DNA of 15,122 nucleotides. It comes from Moraxellaceae bacterium. Lineage in GTDB: Bacteria; Pseudomonadota; Gammaproteobacteria; Pseudomonadales; Moraxellaceae. The translations under genes were made by a program, and so were the position numbers. The notes under the pieces were generated by a model that saw only the letters and a program-made list of their open reading frames with translations, was not told where the DNA came from and did not search any database. Of this stretch, positions 1 through 6,722 are shown in pieces (position 1 is the stretch's first letter; the number at the start of each line of letters is the position of its first letter). The stretch covers positions 1-15,122 of the forward strand of contig JACMMY010000060.1 in assembly GCA_014378805.1 (NCBI GenBank), written 5' to 3'.

Positions 1-42
1 CACAATGTGCAGGATTGGTTGCATAAACACGTCTTAAAATAA
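1..42 (+). CDS. Possible C-terminal tail of an unidentified gene
   Basis: Reading frame 1 is open from the window edge and ends at TAA (40-42), giving the 13-residue tail HNVQDWLHKHVLK. The alternation of hydrophobic and charged residues would suit the last helix of a globular protein. The tail is far too short to identify, and a chance open frame of this length is quite possible. The next gene has its own ribosome binding site 73 bases downstream. Confidence 0.3.
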   Translation, partial: HNVQDWLHKHVLK

Positions 43-58
43 CAACAATCGCACTTTA

Positions 59-87
59 TTGACCTAAATTAAAGCCAATAATTATTT
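59..87 (+). promoter_or_regulatory. Putative sigma-70 promoter of the lipoprotein (pseudo)gene
   Basis: A TTGACC box at 59-64 is followed after 17 bases by TTATTT at 82-87. This is a fair -35 and a poor -10, about 40 bases before the ATG at 127. It is placed by consensus only, and the AT-rich surroundings offer alternative -10 boxes. Confidence 0.3.
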
Positions 88-126
88 TGAGTTTAATAGA
101 GATTTTGTGTGTTTAAGGAGAGCGCT

Positions 127-467
127 ATGTTTAATTTAAAAGTAGCACTAGTTGCAGCAAGTTCGTTGGGATTGACTGCTTGTATCGTGCATCCGTTGCC
201 TTCGCAATATACTGCGTATGATGACGGTTATGGTGGCGACACTGTTGTTGAAGTTGCGCCGCAAGCACCTTATGTCGAAGTCGTCCCTATTGCACCTTAT
301 ATCCGATCTGTTTGGATTGGTTGATATTGGGGGTGGTCAGGTGGCAGGCATGTCTGGAATCGCGGCCATTATGAACATGGTCGTGCTGGATATGTTTATC
401 GTCAACCTATTTGGAATCGAGATGGGCTCGCTGTCATTTACATAGAGGTGGCTGGGGACGTCATTAA
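127..467 (+). pseudogene. Broken lipoprotein gene, YXWGXW-repeat type
   Basis: The gene has a strong start: AAGGAG at 115-120 and ATG at 127. The first 19 residues form a lipoprotein signal with lipobox LTAC (Cys19). The middle reads as Tyr/Pro/Val-rich sequence up to WIG, then TGA at 322-324. Read through that stop in the same frame, the sequence continues YWGWSGGRHVWNRGHYEHG and then RAGYVYRQPIWNRDG, which is the Trp/Gly/Tyr/His-rich C-terminal part of small YXWGXW-repeat lipoproteins of Acinetobacter-like bacteria. The frame is lost again near 427-430. The expected ending, HLHRGGWGRH and TAA (465-467), is found one frame over, so one base appears to have been lost. A GGA to TGA change plus a one-base deletion would explain both lesions. 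The family is of unknown function, probably outer-membrane anchored. A truncated 65-residue lipoprotein (127-324) could still be made. Confidence 0.8.
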
Positions 468-612
468 TTTCATATTGGCGGAATGCGAAAATGTCAATTT
501 TTATTGTAAATAATTGCGGCGTTCGTTCCTAATTTATACGACTTGAGCCACACTAATTCGCCCGAGCTGTGTTAAGATTGACAACTTTGAAATTTTTGGC
601 TTTGGCTTGTTT

Positions 613-1047
613 ATGTTTAGTTTACACCCAAAACTCGCTCAGGATACGTTCCTCATTGGCGACTTTCCGTTATCAACCTGCCGTCTGATGAACGACATGC
701 AGTATCCATGGCTTATTCTCGTTCCTCGTGTTCCGCAGGTCACTGAACTGTATGAGTTATCACATCAAGATCAGGCGCAATTTTTACGAGAATCAAGCTG
801 GCTCTCAAGCCAATTATCGCGTACCTTTCGTGCTGATAAAATGAATGTCGCAGCATTGGGCAATATGGTCTCACAATTGCATTTCCATCATATTGTTCGT
901 TATCAAAACGACGTATCATGGCCTAATCCTGTTTGGGGCAATCACACCATTGATTACAACGTTGATGCTTTAGCACGTATGCGTCAAACCTTGATGCTAG
1001 CGTTACGCGGTCAAAGTGAGATGCCGTTTGATTGGAAAATGGACTAA
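613..1047 (+). CDS. HIT-family protein (histidine-triad nucleotide hydrolase-like)
   Basis: This is a 144-residue protein of the HIT superfamily, cytosolic nucleotide-binding proteins that hydrolyse or transfer nucleotidyl groups. The diagnostic part is QLHFHHIVRY, with His90, His92 and His93 forming the triad region, preceded by NVAALGNMVSQLH and followed by WPNPVWG. That is the arrangement of a gammaproteobacterial HIT subgroup rather than of HinT. The N-terminal part carries the LMND-QYPWLILVPR strand typical of the same subgroup. ATG at 613 is chosen because family members begin MFxLHPxLAQDT. A TTG two codons earlier (607) is the alternative, and neither has a clear ribosome binding site. 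The substrate cannot be told from sequence. The gene stands alone between the broken lipoprotein gene and two inverted repeats. Confidence 0.88.
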   Translation: MFSLHPKLAQDTFLIGDFPLSTCRLMNDMQYPWLILVPRVPQVTELYELSHQDQAQFLRESSWLSSQLSRTFRADKMNVAALGNMVSQLHFHHIVRYQNDVSWPNPVWGNHTIDYNVDALARMRQTLMLALRGQSEMPFDWKMD

Positions 1048-1051
1048 ATAT

Positions 1052-1088
1052 TTGAATAATGCAGATTTTATTGATTAACATTATTCAA
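1052..1088 (+). repeat. Perfect 10-bp inverted repeat after the HIT gene
   Basis: TTGAATAATG (1052-1061) and its exact reverse complement CATTATTCAA (1079-1088) are separated by 17 bases. The repeat begins 5 bases after the HIT stop codon. No T-tract follows, so it is more likely an RNA 3'-end stabiliser or a protein site than a complete terminator on its own. Confidence 0.5.
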
Positions 1089-1097
1089 GATAGTAAG

Positions 1098-1140
1098 ATA
1101 AAGTGTTGAATAGGAATCGTTCACACTTTATTTTGTTATT
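1098..1140 (+). terminator. Probable rho-independent terminator after the HIT gene
   Basis: ATAAAGTGT (1098-1106) pairs perfectly with ACACTTTAT (1123-1131). The stem can be lengthened by a wobble pair and two A-U pairs, and the right arm runs into TTTTGTTATT. The stem is AT-rich and the loop is 16 bases, so this is a moderate rather than strong terminator. It would separate the HIT gene from the adenylate cyclase. Confidence 0.45.
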
Positions 1141-1223
1141 AGGAAAATAGTTAAAATAATAATCAAGTTAGGTAAGCTTAAGGAAAAAGCTTTGTAGAAG
1201 CTATTAATACTCGAGCATAAAAT

Positions 1224-2693
1224 ATGTCCTATATGACTTCAGTTACATTCTTACAGTGGTTTGGCCAGCAACGCCGGACTGCCGCATACGTCATCTTTAT
1301 CACTATTTTTTTAATTAGCCTATACGACCATCACAATAGCTTTCGGTATAGCAATAAAATCATATTCTTTATGTCGATTATGCTGTCGATGCCCTATATT
1401 CAGCTCAAACTCGCTAAATATCTGCATAGAAGAAAAGCTAATATACTTAATAATTTAGACGATGAATCTGTATATTTCCCTAATGATATTCGGAATATAC
1501 AATTGATCTGGTCTGTTGTTTTGTTGGATGCAATTTGCACAGGTCTTGCGATTACTTTTTTGCAGTTTGCATTAACACCGTCTTTAATATTCTTAATGAT
1601 GCTTATCTTCAGGTTGATTGAGTTTAGAAATTTATTTTTTCTGATGATTAATCTATTTGTTGGCTTGCTGACTGCTTTTATCTCTGCCGATGTACTTGGT
1701 ATAAGTTTCGGTAATGTCTTTACAGCAAATGGTTATTATCAACAATCCTCTGCGCTTGTTCGTATTGCCAGTATTGTGGGTTTTACGCTCTATATTGCAA
1801 TTTCATTGAATTTTGCCGAACGGCAAGTTGAAATACTAAAAAAGAACTTTGCAGATTTGGAAGTAAAGAATACGCGATATATTAAAATAGCTAATAAAAT
1901 AGCGCGTTATGTGCCGAGTCAAGTCTGGCAGGCGATTGCAAATGATTCGCTTGAAAGTAGTCTTGATATTAAAAGAAAAAAATTAACAATTTTCTTTTCC
2001 GATATTGAGGGTTTTACCGAGCTTTCTGAAACGTTATCACCCGATGATTTAGCACACTTACTCAACACTTATTTCGATAAAATGTCGAATATTGCAAAAA
2101 AATACGGCGGAACAATTGATAAATTTGTCGGTGATGCCTTGGTCATTTTTTTTGGGGATCCAACGACCAAAGGAACACATGCAGATGCTTTAGCGTGTAT
2201 TGATATGGCGATCGCGATGCAAAATGAAATGAAGCGATTACGCCAAAAATATCAGCACTCAGACTTTGTTAAATTACATGTTCGTATGGGTGTGACCACG
2301 GGTTATTGTCACGTGGGAAATTTCGGTAGCGCTTCGAGGATGAGTTATACCATTATTGGCAAAGAAGCAAACATTGCAGCACGTCTGCAATCGGCAGCGA
2401 ATCCTGATGAGATATTGATCACGGATGAAACTTTTCAGCAGGTTAAAACACAAATTCGCTGTGTTGATTGCGGTGAAATCTCGTTACGCGGCATTGCGCA
2501 GCCTCTGCAAACTTGGCAAGTACAAGGACGCTATGAAAGTGTGCCAACAGTTCAACGTCGCTGGATTGAGTTCGACTTGGATGGATTCAACATGCAGCTC
2601 GATCTCGATCTCGTTAAAGCATATGACAAAGAGAAAATTAAAGTCGCTCTAAAGCAAGTCGCAGAGAACCTTGATCGGGCACATGATATTTAG
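1224..2693 (+). CDS. Membrane-anchored class III adenylate cyclase
   Basis: This 489-residue enzyme makes cyclic AMP from ATP. Hydrophobic segments near residues 20-34, 45-62, 94-115, 118-132, 135-156 and 179-197 suggest a six-helix membrane anchor. A short linker, possibly coiled-coil (about 199-225), leads to the catalytic domain at about 250-440. Visible active-site residues are metal-binding Asp260 (FFSDIEGFTELSE) and Asp304, adenine-specifying Lys300 (DKFVGD) and Thr376 (YTIIG), and transition-state Asn383 and Arg387 (ANIAARL). The Lys/Thr pair argues for adenylate rather than guanylate cyclase. The catalytic set is complete in one chain, so a homodimer is expected. A tail of about 50 residues ends in a charged helix. 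It is probably the counterpart of the single class III cyclase of Acinetobacter (CavA), which feeds a CRP/Vfr-type regulator. That assignment is inference. No clear ribosome binding site precedes the ATG, and Met4 is an alternative start. Confidence 0.9.
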   Translation: MSYMTSVTFLQWFGQQRRTAAYVIFITIFLISLYDHHNSFRYSNKIIFFMSIMLSMPYIQLKLAKYLHRRKANILNNLDDESVYFPNDIRNIQLIWSVVLLDAICTGLAITFLQFALTPSLIFLMMLIFRLIEFRNLFFLMINLFVGLLTAFISADVLGISFGNVFTANGYYQQSSALVRIASIVGFTLYIAISLNFAERQVEILKKNFADLEVKNTRYIKIANKIARYVPSQVWQAIANDSLESSLDIKRKKLTIFFSDIEGFTELSETLSPDDLAHLLNTYFDKMSNIAKKYGGTIDKFVGDALVIFFGDPTTKGTHADALACIDMAIAMQNEMKRLRQKYQHSDFVKLHVRMGVTTGYCHVGNFGSASRMSYTIIGKEANIAARLQSAANPDEILITDETFQQVKTQIRCVDCGEISLRGIAQPLQTWQVQGRYESVPTVQRRWIEFDLDGFNMQLDLDLVKAYDKEKIKVALKQVAENLDRAHDI

Positions 2694-2725
2694 ACTTAAA
2701 TTTTATAATATATTACTTTTATAGC

Positions 2726-3064
2726 CTAATGCTTCTCAGAAGCATGGTTAATCGTATAACGCGGAATTTCAATTATCAGGTCTTTGTCTGCAACTTTCAT
2801 TTGGCAAGATAGTCGTGAGTCGGGTTCTAAACCCCATGCACGATCAAGCAAATCTGCTTCAACGTCATCCATTTCTTCTAATGAATTAAAACCTTCACGA
2901 ACCACCACATGACAGGTGGTGCAGGCAGCAGACATGTCACAAGCATGCTCAATTTTCACCCCATTATCTAGCAATTGCTGACAGAGGTTTTTCTCTTTAT
3001 CCGCTTCAAATTCAGCACCTTGAGGGCAAAACTGAGCATGTGGCATTACTGTGATACGTGTCAT
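2726..3064 (-). CDS. fdx: ISC-type [2Fe-2S] ferredoxin
   Basis: A 112-residue adrenodoxin-like ferredoxin, close to the 111 residues of E. coli Fdx. It donates electrons during iron-sulphur cluster assembly on IscU. The cluster ligands are Cys42, Cys48 and Cys51 (HACDMSAACTTCH) and Cys87 (SRLSCQM). The stretch EEMDDVEADLLDRAWGLEP is typical of the ISC branch. It is the last gene of the operon, 45 bases after hscA. No iscX follows, unlike in E. coli. The next gene is the adenylate cyclase on the opposite strand, with only 32 bases between the two stop codons. The start ATG at 3064 is certain from the alignment of MTRITVMPHAxFCP with family starts. Confidence 0.95.
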   Translation of the reverse strand: MTRITVMPHAQFCPQGAEFEADKEKNLCQQLLDNGVKIEHACDMSAACTTCHVVVREGFNSLEEMDDVEADLLDRAWGLEPDSRLSCQMKVADKDLIIEIPRYTINHASEKH

Positions 3065-3109
3065 TTATAAACATCCAATTCGTTCAAATTCATTTAAGTC
3101 TGTTGTGTT

Positions 3110-4987
3110 CTAACGCCAATCGGTTAATGAAGTCCCTTTCAAGGCTTTGCTGACACTACGATTCATACGCATTGCCGCGAAACCATCGCTATGAGTTTTC
3201 AATTGAACCGTAGCTGCTTGTATATTAGCAAGTTGATCGGTATTGAGAGCATCTTTCAAGATTGCAATTGATACATGTAACGAATCGCGTTCTTCTTGCG
3301 TCAATAAATCCTGATCTTGAATGATCGCTTGTTCAAGTGCCATCAACTCACGTTCAACTTCGACTTTCGCTTCAAGTAGATTACGTAAGTCTTTATCTTC
3401 TTGCGCATTTTTAAAGCTTTCTGTCAAAAAACGTTCGGCATCAATATGTGATAAGCCATACGAAGGCTTAATAACGATGTCGCTTTGAATGCCTGTCGTG
3501 GTCTCACGTGCCGAAACAGAGAGTAACCCATCTGCATCAATCTGAAAGCTGACCATAATTCGCGCTGCGCCAGCCATCATCGGCGGAATCCCACGCAATT
3601 CAAAGCGGCCTAATGAGCGATTATGCTCAACCGTTTCACGTTCACCTTGTAAAACATGGATGAGCATGGCGGTTTGACCGTCTTTATAGGTCGTGAATTC
3701 TTGCTGACGAACAATAGGGATTGGTGAGTTACGGGGAATTAAACGCTCAACCAAACCACCCATGGTTTCTAAACCAAGCGAGAGCGGTGTGACATCGAGT
3801 AATAAAGCGCCGTCTTTACCATTACCAACCAATTGATCTGCGGAGATTGCGGCACCCAATGCAACAACTTGATCAGGATCTAGTGTAGAGAGCGGGGTAC
3901 GTTGAAATAGCTCTTCAACACTGCGCTGAATTGCTGGAATCCGTGTTGAACCACCCACTAAAACAACAGCATCAACGTCTGAAACCTTGCGTTTTGCATC
4001 GCGTAAGACGCGCTTACAAACTGCTAAAGTTCTGTCAATCAATGGTTTAACAAGTTCTTCAAAGGTTGTTACAGATAACGTTAACGGTTTTTCATTAATA
4101 GTTACAGTAACGTTTTCTTGGGTACTTAATGCTTCTTTTGCTTGTCGCGCAGCTTTTAATAGTGCTTGTTGTTCAGCAGGAGATGAATTCGCTTGCCCAG
4201 TTTGTTCGTTAAACCAAGCCACAATAAGGCGATCAATATCATCACCACCAAGCGCAGTGTGTCCACCCGTTGCAAGAACTTCAAACACGCCTTTACTCAA
4301 GCGAAGTACAGACACATCAAATGTGCCGCCGCCAAAGTCATAAATGACTTGAATGCGTTCTTCATTACTCTCGTGATCTATGTGATCTAAACCGTAGGCG
4401 ATCGCTGCTGCGGTGGGTTCATTCAATAAGCGTAATACGTTAATACCTGCATGCTGTGCAGCTTCACGCGTTGCTTGACGCTGTGCTTCATCAAAGTAGG
4501 CTGGAACTGTAATCACAGCACCAATGAGTTCGCCACCTAGTGCTTTTTCAGCACGAATACGGAGTGTTTTAAGGATATCCGCAGAGACTTCAATCGGGGT
4601 TTTACGACCTTGTGCGGTCATAAATGCAGGCATTTCGTCTGCTTGACCAATCAATTCGTAAGGATGATCAAATTTGATGTCGTTTTTTGAACGACCCATG
4701 AAGCGTTTGACAGAAATCAGGGTATTCGTAGGGTCAGAAACTGCCACATCTAGGGCTTTGTGACCAACAACGGTTTGTGGCGTTAAATTGTCATCATTGC
4801 CAGTCAGTTGATAATGCACCACTGAAGGCAGCAAAAGTACGCCATTTTCATCGGCAAGAATCGCAGGACGACCCGAACGGACAGTCGCAACGAGGGAATG
4901 GGTTGTTCCGAGGTCGATGCCTACCGCAAGTCGATGTTGATGCGGTGCTGTGGTTTGACCGGGTTCTGCAATTTGGAGCAAAGCCAT
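3110..4987 (-). CDS. hscA: Fe-S cluster assembly Hsp70 chaperone HscA
   Basis: A 625-residue specialised Hsp70 (E. coli HscA is 616). It binds the LPPVK motif of IscU and, stimulated by HscB, helps pass the nascent cluster to acceptor proteins. The ATPase domain shows GIDLGTTHSLVA (about 23-34), VPAYFDEAQRQATREA (161-176), LNEPTAAAIAYG (188-199), the phosphate loop DFGGGTFD (217-224) and VLVGGSTRIP. The substrate-binding domain follows, with TPLSLGLETMGG and the IPRNSPIP segment. The C-terminus is short and lacks the EEVD-type tail, as in HscA. The start MALLQIAEPGQ resembles that of E. coli HscA. Spacing is 69 bases from hscB and 45 to fdx, all in one operon. It is intact, with every key residue present. 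Confidence 0.97.
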   Translation of the reverse strand: MALLQIAEPGQTTAPHQHRLAVGIDLGTTHSLVATVRSGRPAILADENGVLLLPSVVHYQLTGNDDNLTPQTVVGHKALDVAVSDPTNTLISVKRFMGRSKNDIKFDHPYELIGQADEMPAFMTAQGRKTPIEVSADILKTLRIRAEKALGGELIGAVITVPAYFDEAQRQATREAAQHAGINVLRLLNEPTAAAIAYGLDHIDHESNEERIQVIYDFGGGTFDVSVLRLSKGVFEVLATGGHTALGGDDIDRLIVAWFNEQTGQANSSPAEQQALLKAARQAKEALSTQENVTVTINEKPLTLSVTTFEELVKPLIDRTLAVCKRVLRDAKRKVSDVDAVVLVGGSTRIPAIQRSVEELFQRTPLSTLDPDQVVALGAAISADQLVGNGKDGALLLDVTPLSLGLETMGGLVERLIPRNSPIPIVRQQEFTTYKDGQTAMLIHVLQGERETVEHNRSLGRFELRGIPPMMAGAARIMVSFQIDADGLLSVSARETTTGIQSDIVIKPSYGLSHIDAERFLTESFKNAQEDKDLRNLLEAKVEVERELMALEQAIIQDQDLLTQEERDSLHVSIAILKDALNTDQLANIQAATVQLKTHSDGFAAMRMNRSVSKALKGTSLTDWR

Positions 4988-5056
4988 TGCGCGATTAAAT
5001 CCTACAAAATATGAATAAAAGGAGCGGGCGATTCGTTAAGAATTAGGCGCGTACCA

Positions 5057-5578
5057 TTAAAAGTCTTCTAAATCATCAAATTGGTCTTCAGCAGAATCAA
5101 TGTCATTCAGAATTTTCTGCATAAAAGCCAGTTTACGACAGGTATCACGTGCTTCAGCCCAGTCTTCTTCCGCGTAATCAATTCTAAATTCATTGGATAA
5201 TGCTTGAATCCATTGATTAATTTCAGAGCGGAGGCCTTCTAAGGCTTCTGGTGAATCCACTTCATCTAACTGTTCGCGAACTTCGAGCGCACTTTGCAAG
5301 AAATCAATATCACCAATCGATTGCTCTAAAGAGATCGCTTGTTTCTTGAGTTCCAGCAGATATACAGCGCGCTTTGCAGCGATACGTAAGGTATCGTAGG
5401 CGGTATTCACTTTAGCAGATTGCTGAAGTTGTGCGAGAACCGCTTGGTCTGAATTTGATTGCGCTTGTTGGAGCTGATCGGGGTGGTATTGGCGCTGTAG
5501 CGCGCGATAGCGAGTCGTCAATTGACTTAAATCAAGATCAAATGAAGGGGCTAGGTCGAATAATTCAAAAAAATTCAA
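5057..5578 (-). CDS. hscB: Fe-S cluster assembly J-domain co-chaperone HscB (TTG start)
   Basis: A 173-residue co-chaperone (E. coli 171) that delivers IscU to HscA and stimulates HscA ATPase activity. The J domain occupies about residues 1-75, with the invariant HPD at 32-34 (RQYHPD) and VNTAYDTLR. The C-terminal three-helix bundle that binds IscU covers about 90-170 and ends LEDF, like the family. The start is inferred to be TTG (5576-5578). The product then begins NFFELFDLAP, matching DYFTLFGLPA of E. coli. An in-frame TAG lies five codons upstream, no in-frame ATG or GTG exists at the right place, and AGGAA sits about 6 bases before the TTG. A weak start codon may hold HscB below its neighbours, which is inference. 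Confidence 0.94.
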   Translation of the reverse strand: MNFFELFDLAPSFDLDLSQLTTRYRALQRQYHPDQLQQAQSNSDQAVLAQLQQSAKVNTAYDTLRIAAKRAVYLLELKKQAISLEQSIGDIDFLQSALEVREQLDEVDSPEALEGLRSEINQWIQALSNEFRIDYAEEDWAEARDTCRKLAFMQKILNDIDSAEDQFDDLEDF

Positions 5579-5647
5579 AACACATTCCTGCTATAAGCGC
5601 GCACAAATTTGAGATTGACCAATAAACCGATCATCAAACGGGACTAA

Positions 5648-5995
5648 TTAAACGGTGAATGATTCACCGCAACCACATTCGCCCGTTTTATTTGGGTTTT
5701 CAAAGCGAAAGCCTTCATTCAGCCCATCTTTCACATAGTCCATTTCTAGACCGTCGAGATAAACCAAGCTTTTGGGATCAATAAATACATTGACGCCATG
5801 TGCTTCAAATTTCTGATCATGCGGATCAACTTGATCAACGAACTCAAGTACATAGGCGAGACCAGAGCATCCTGATGTTTTAACGCCGACACGAATACCT
5901 TCGCCTTTACCGCGATGAGTTAAATAATCACGCACATGCGTCGCCGCGCGCTCACTCAGGCTAATACCTGCGGTTGCCGTTGCTACTTCTGTCAT
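5648..5995 (-). CDS. iscA: A-type Fe-S carrier protein IscA
   Basis: A 115-residue A-type carrier that accepts iron or clusters and passes them to target apoproteins. The three ligand cysteines are present: Cys43 (TSGCSGLAY) and Cys107/Cys109 (GECGCGESF). The N-terminus is about eight residues longer than E. coli IscA (107), with an Ala/Thr-rich leader before GISLSERA. The start ATG at 5995 has AGGAG just upstream. It lies 164 bases after iscU and 69 before hscB. The larger gap on the iscU side contains an inverted repeat across the iscU stop codon. IscA rather than ErpA is chosen because of its operon position and sequence. Confidence 0.95.
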   Translation of the reverse strand: MTEVATATAGISLSERAATHVRDYLTHRGKGEGIRVGVKTSGCSGLAYVLEFVDQVDPHDQKFEAHGVNVFIDPKSLVYLDGLEMDYVKDGLNEGFRFENPNKTGECGCGESFTV

Positions 5996-6143
5996 CGGAA
6001 TTACTCCTACTGCATGCTTTTTAAAACAAGAAGTTTGTTGCTCATTTTATAGAGCGGCTACAACTTGATAAATCAACTACACAGTAAAACTTAACTCAAA
6101 TTTTCAAGCTAAGTATTCTGTTTAAAAATCCAACGCATTACTC

Positions 6144-6180
6144 AAAGTTCAAGAAAACGTTAAACTGTTTCTTGAACTTT
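6144..6180 (-). repeat. 13-bp perfect inverted repeat enclosing the iscU stop codon
   Basis: AAAGTTCAAGAAA (6144-6156) and TTTCTTGAACTTT (6168-6180) are exact reverse complements around an 11-base loop. The iscU stop codon (6160-6162) is inside the loop, and one arm encodes the last residues of IscU (KKVQET region). On the + strand the right arm runs into nine T, but no + strand gene ends here. On the iscU strand only TTT follows, so complete termination is unlikely. Partial termination, or protection of an upstream iscRSU message from 3' exonucleases, would fit. Confidence 0.6.
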
Positions 6181-6555
6181 TTTTTTGCTGCGATAGTCTT
6201 GAATTGCCGCTTTGATCGCATCTTCAGCGAGCACTGAACAGTGGATCTTGACGGGTGGCAAAGCCAATTCTTCAGCAATTGCAGAGTTTTTGATTTGGCT
6301 GGCTTCGTCCAAGTTTTTACCCTTGAGCCATTCAGTGACCAATGAACTAGAAGCAATCGCAGAGCCGCAACCATAAGTTTTGAAACGTGCGTCTTCGATG
6401 ATACCCGCGTCGTTGACTTGTATTTGTAGACGCATGACGTCACCACATGCAGGTGCGCCAACCATGCCAGTTCCAACATCAGCAGAGTTTTTGTCAAGCA
6501 CGCCAACATTGCGTGGATTTTCGTAGTGGTCGATGACCTTGTCGCTATATGCCAT
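6160..6555 (-). CDS. iscU: Fe-S cluster assembly scaffold IscU
   Basis: A 131-residue scaffold (E. coli 128) on which [2Fe-2S] and [4Fe-4S] clusters are built from IscS-derived sulphur and iron. Conserved ligands are Cys37 and Asp39 (GAPACGDV), Cys63 (YGCGSAIASS), and His105/Cys106 (KIHCSVLAEDA). The HscA recognition motif LPPVK is at 99-103. The C-terminus is slightly extended by a Lys-rich end. AGGAG (6563-6567 on this strand) stands 7 bases before the ATG, and a 6-bp GC-rich hairpin lies just upstream of it. The gene is separated from iscS by 167 bases and from iscA by 164, wide gaps for this operon, and both contain inverted repeats. Confidence 0.97.
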   Translation of the reverse strand: MAYSDKVIDHYENPRNVGVLDKNSADVGTGMVGAPACGDVMRLQIQVNDAGIIEDARFKTYGCGSAIASSSLVTEWLKGKNLDEASQIKNSAIAEELALPPVKIHCSVLAEDAIKAAIQDYRSKKKVQETV

Positions 6556-6571
6556 GATACGTCTCCTGTTT

Positions 6572-6586
6572 TCCCCAGAGTGGGGA
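6572..6586 (-). repeat. GC-rich hairpin directly upstream of the iscU ribosome binding site
   Basis: TCCCCA (6572-6577) and TGGGGA (6581-6586) pair around a three-base loop. On the iscU strand the hairpin ends 4 bases before the AGGAG of iscU. A compact GC stem here could shield the 5' end of a processed iscU message or affect initiation. The structure is seen, the role is inference. Confidence 0.45.
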
Positions 6587-6673
6587 TGAGTAGCGTCTAT
6601 CTAATAGATGGGGATCATTACTGATGATTACAGTGCCAATCTTCCGCTTAATTGTGTTTCTACAGCATTTTGC

Positions 6674-6708
6674 AAAGTTACACGTTTTTATAAGTAACAT
6701 GTAACTTT
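6674..6708 (-). repeat. Inverted repeat between iscS and iscU
   Basis: AAAGTTACA (6674-6682) and TGTAACTTT (6700-6708) are exact reverse complements, extendable by a wobble and a G-C pair toward the loop. On the operon strand the hairpin starts 14 bases after the iscS stop. No T-tract follows on that strand, so it looks like an mRNA stabiliser or processing element rather than a terminator. Confidence 0.5.
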
Positions 6709-6722
6709 AAAATTTATCAAAA

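Noticed and set aside
322..324. TGA in the lipoprotein gene read as selenocysteine
   Set aside because: The expected residue there is glycine, no selenocysteine insertion structure is evident, and the frame is broken again downstream. Pseudogenisation or sequence error is simpler.
2726..2746. Inverted repeat ATGCTTCT/AGAAGCAT at the end of fdx as a terminator
   Set aside because: The arms are separated by a single base, so only part of the stem can form, and no T-run follows on the fdx strand.
3987..4390. Two + strand frames opposite hscA
   Set aside because: They are antisense shadows of a complete, conserved Hsp70 gene.
6138..6509. 123-codon frame on the - strand overlapping iscU
   Set aside because: It is an out-of-frame shadow of iscU, whose cluster ligands and LPPVK motif are all in the other frame.
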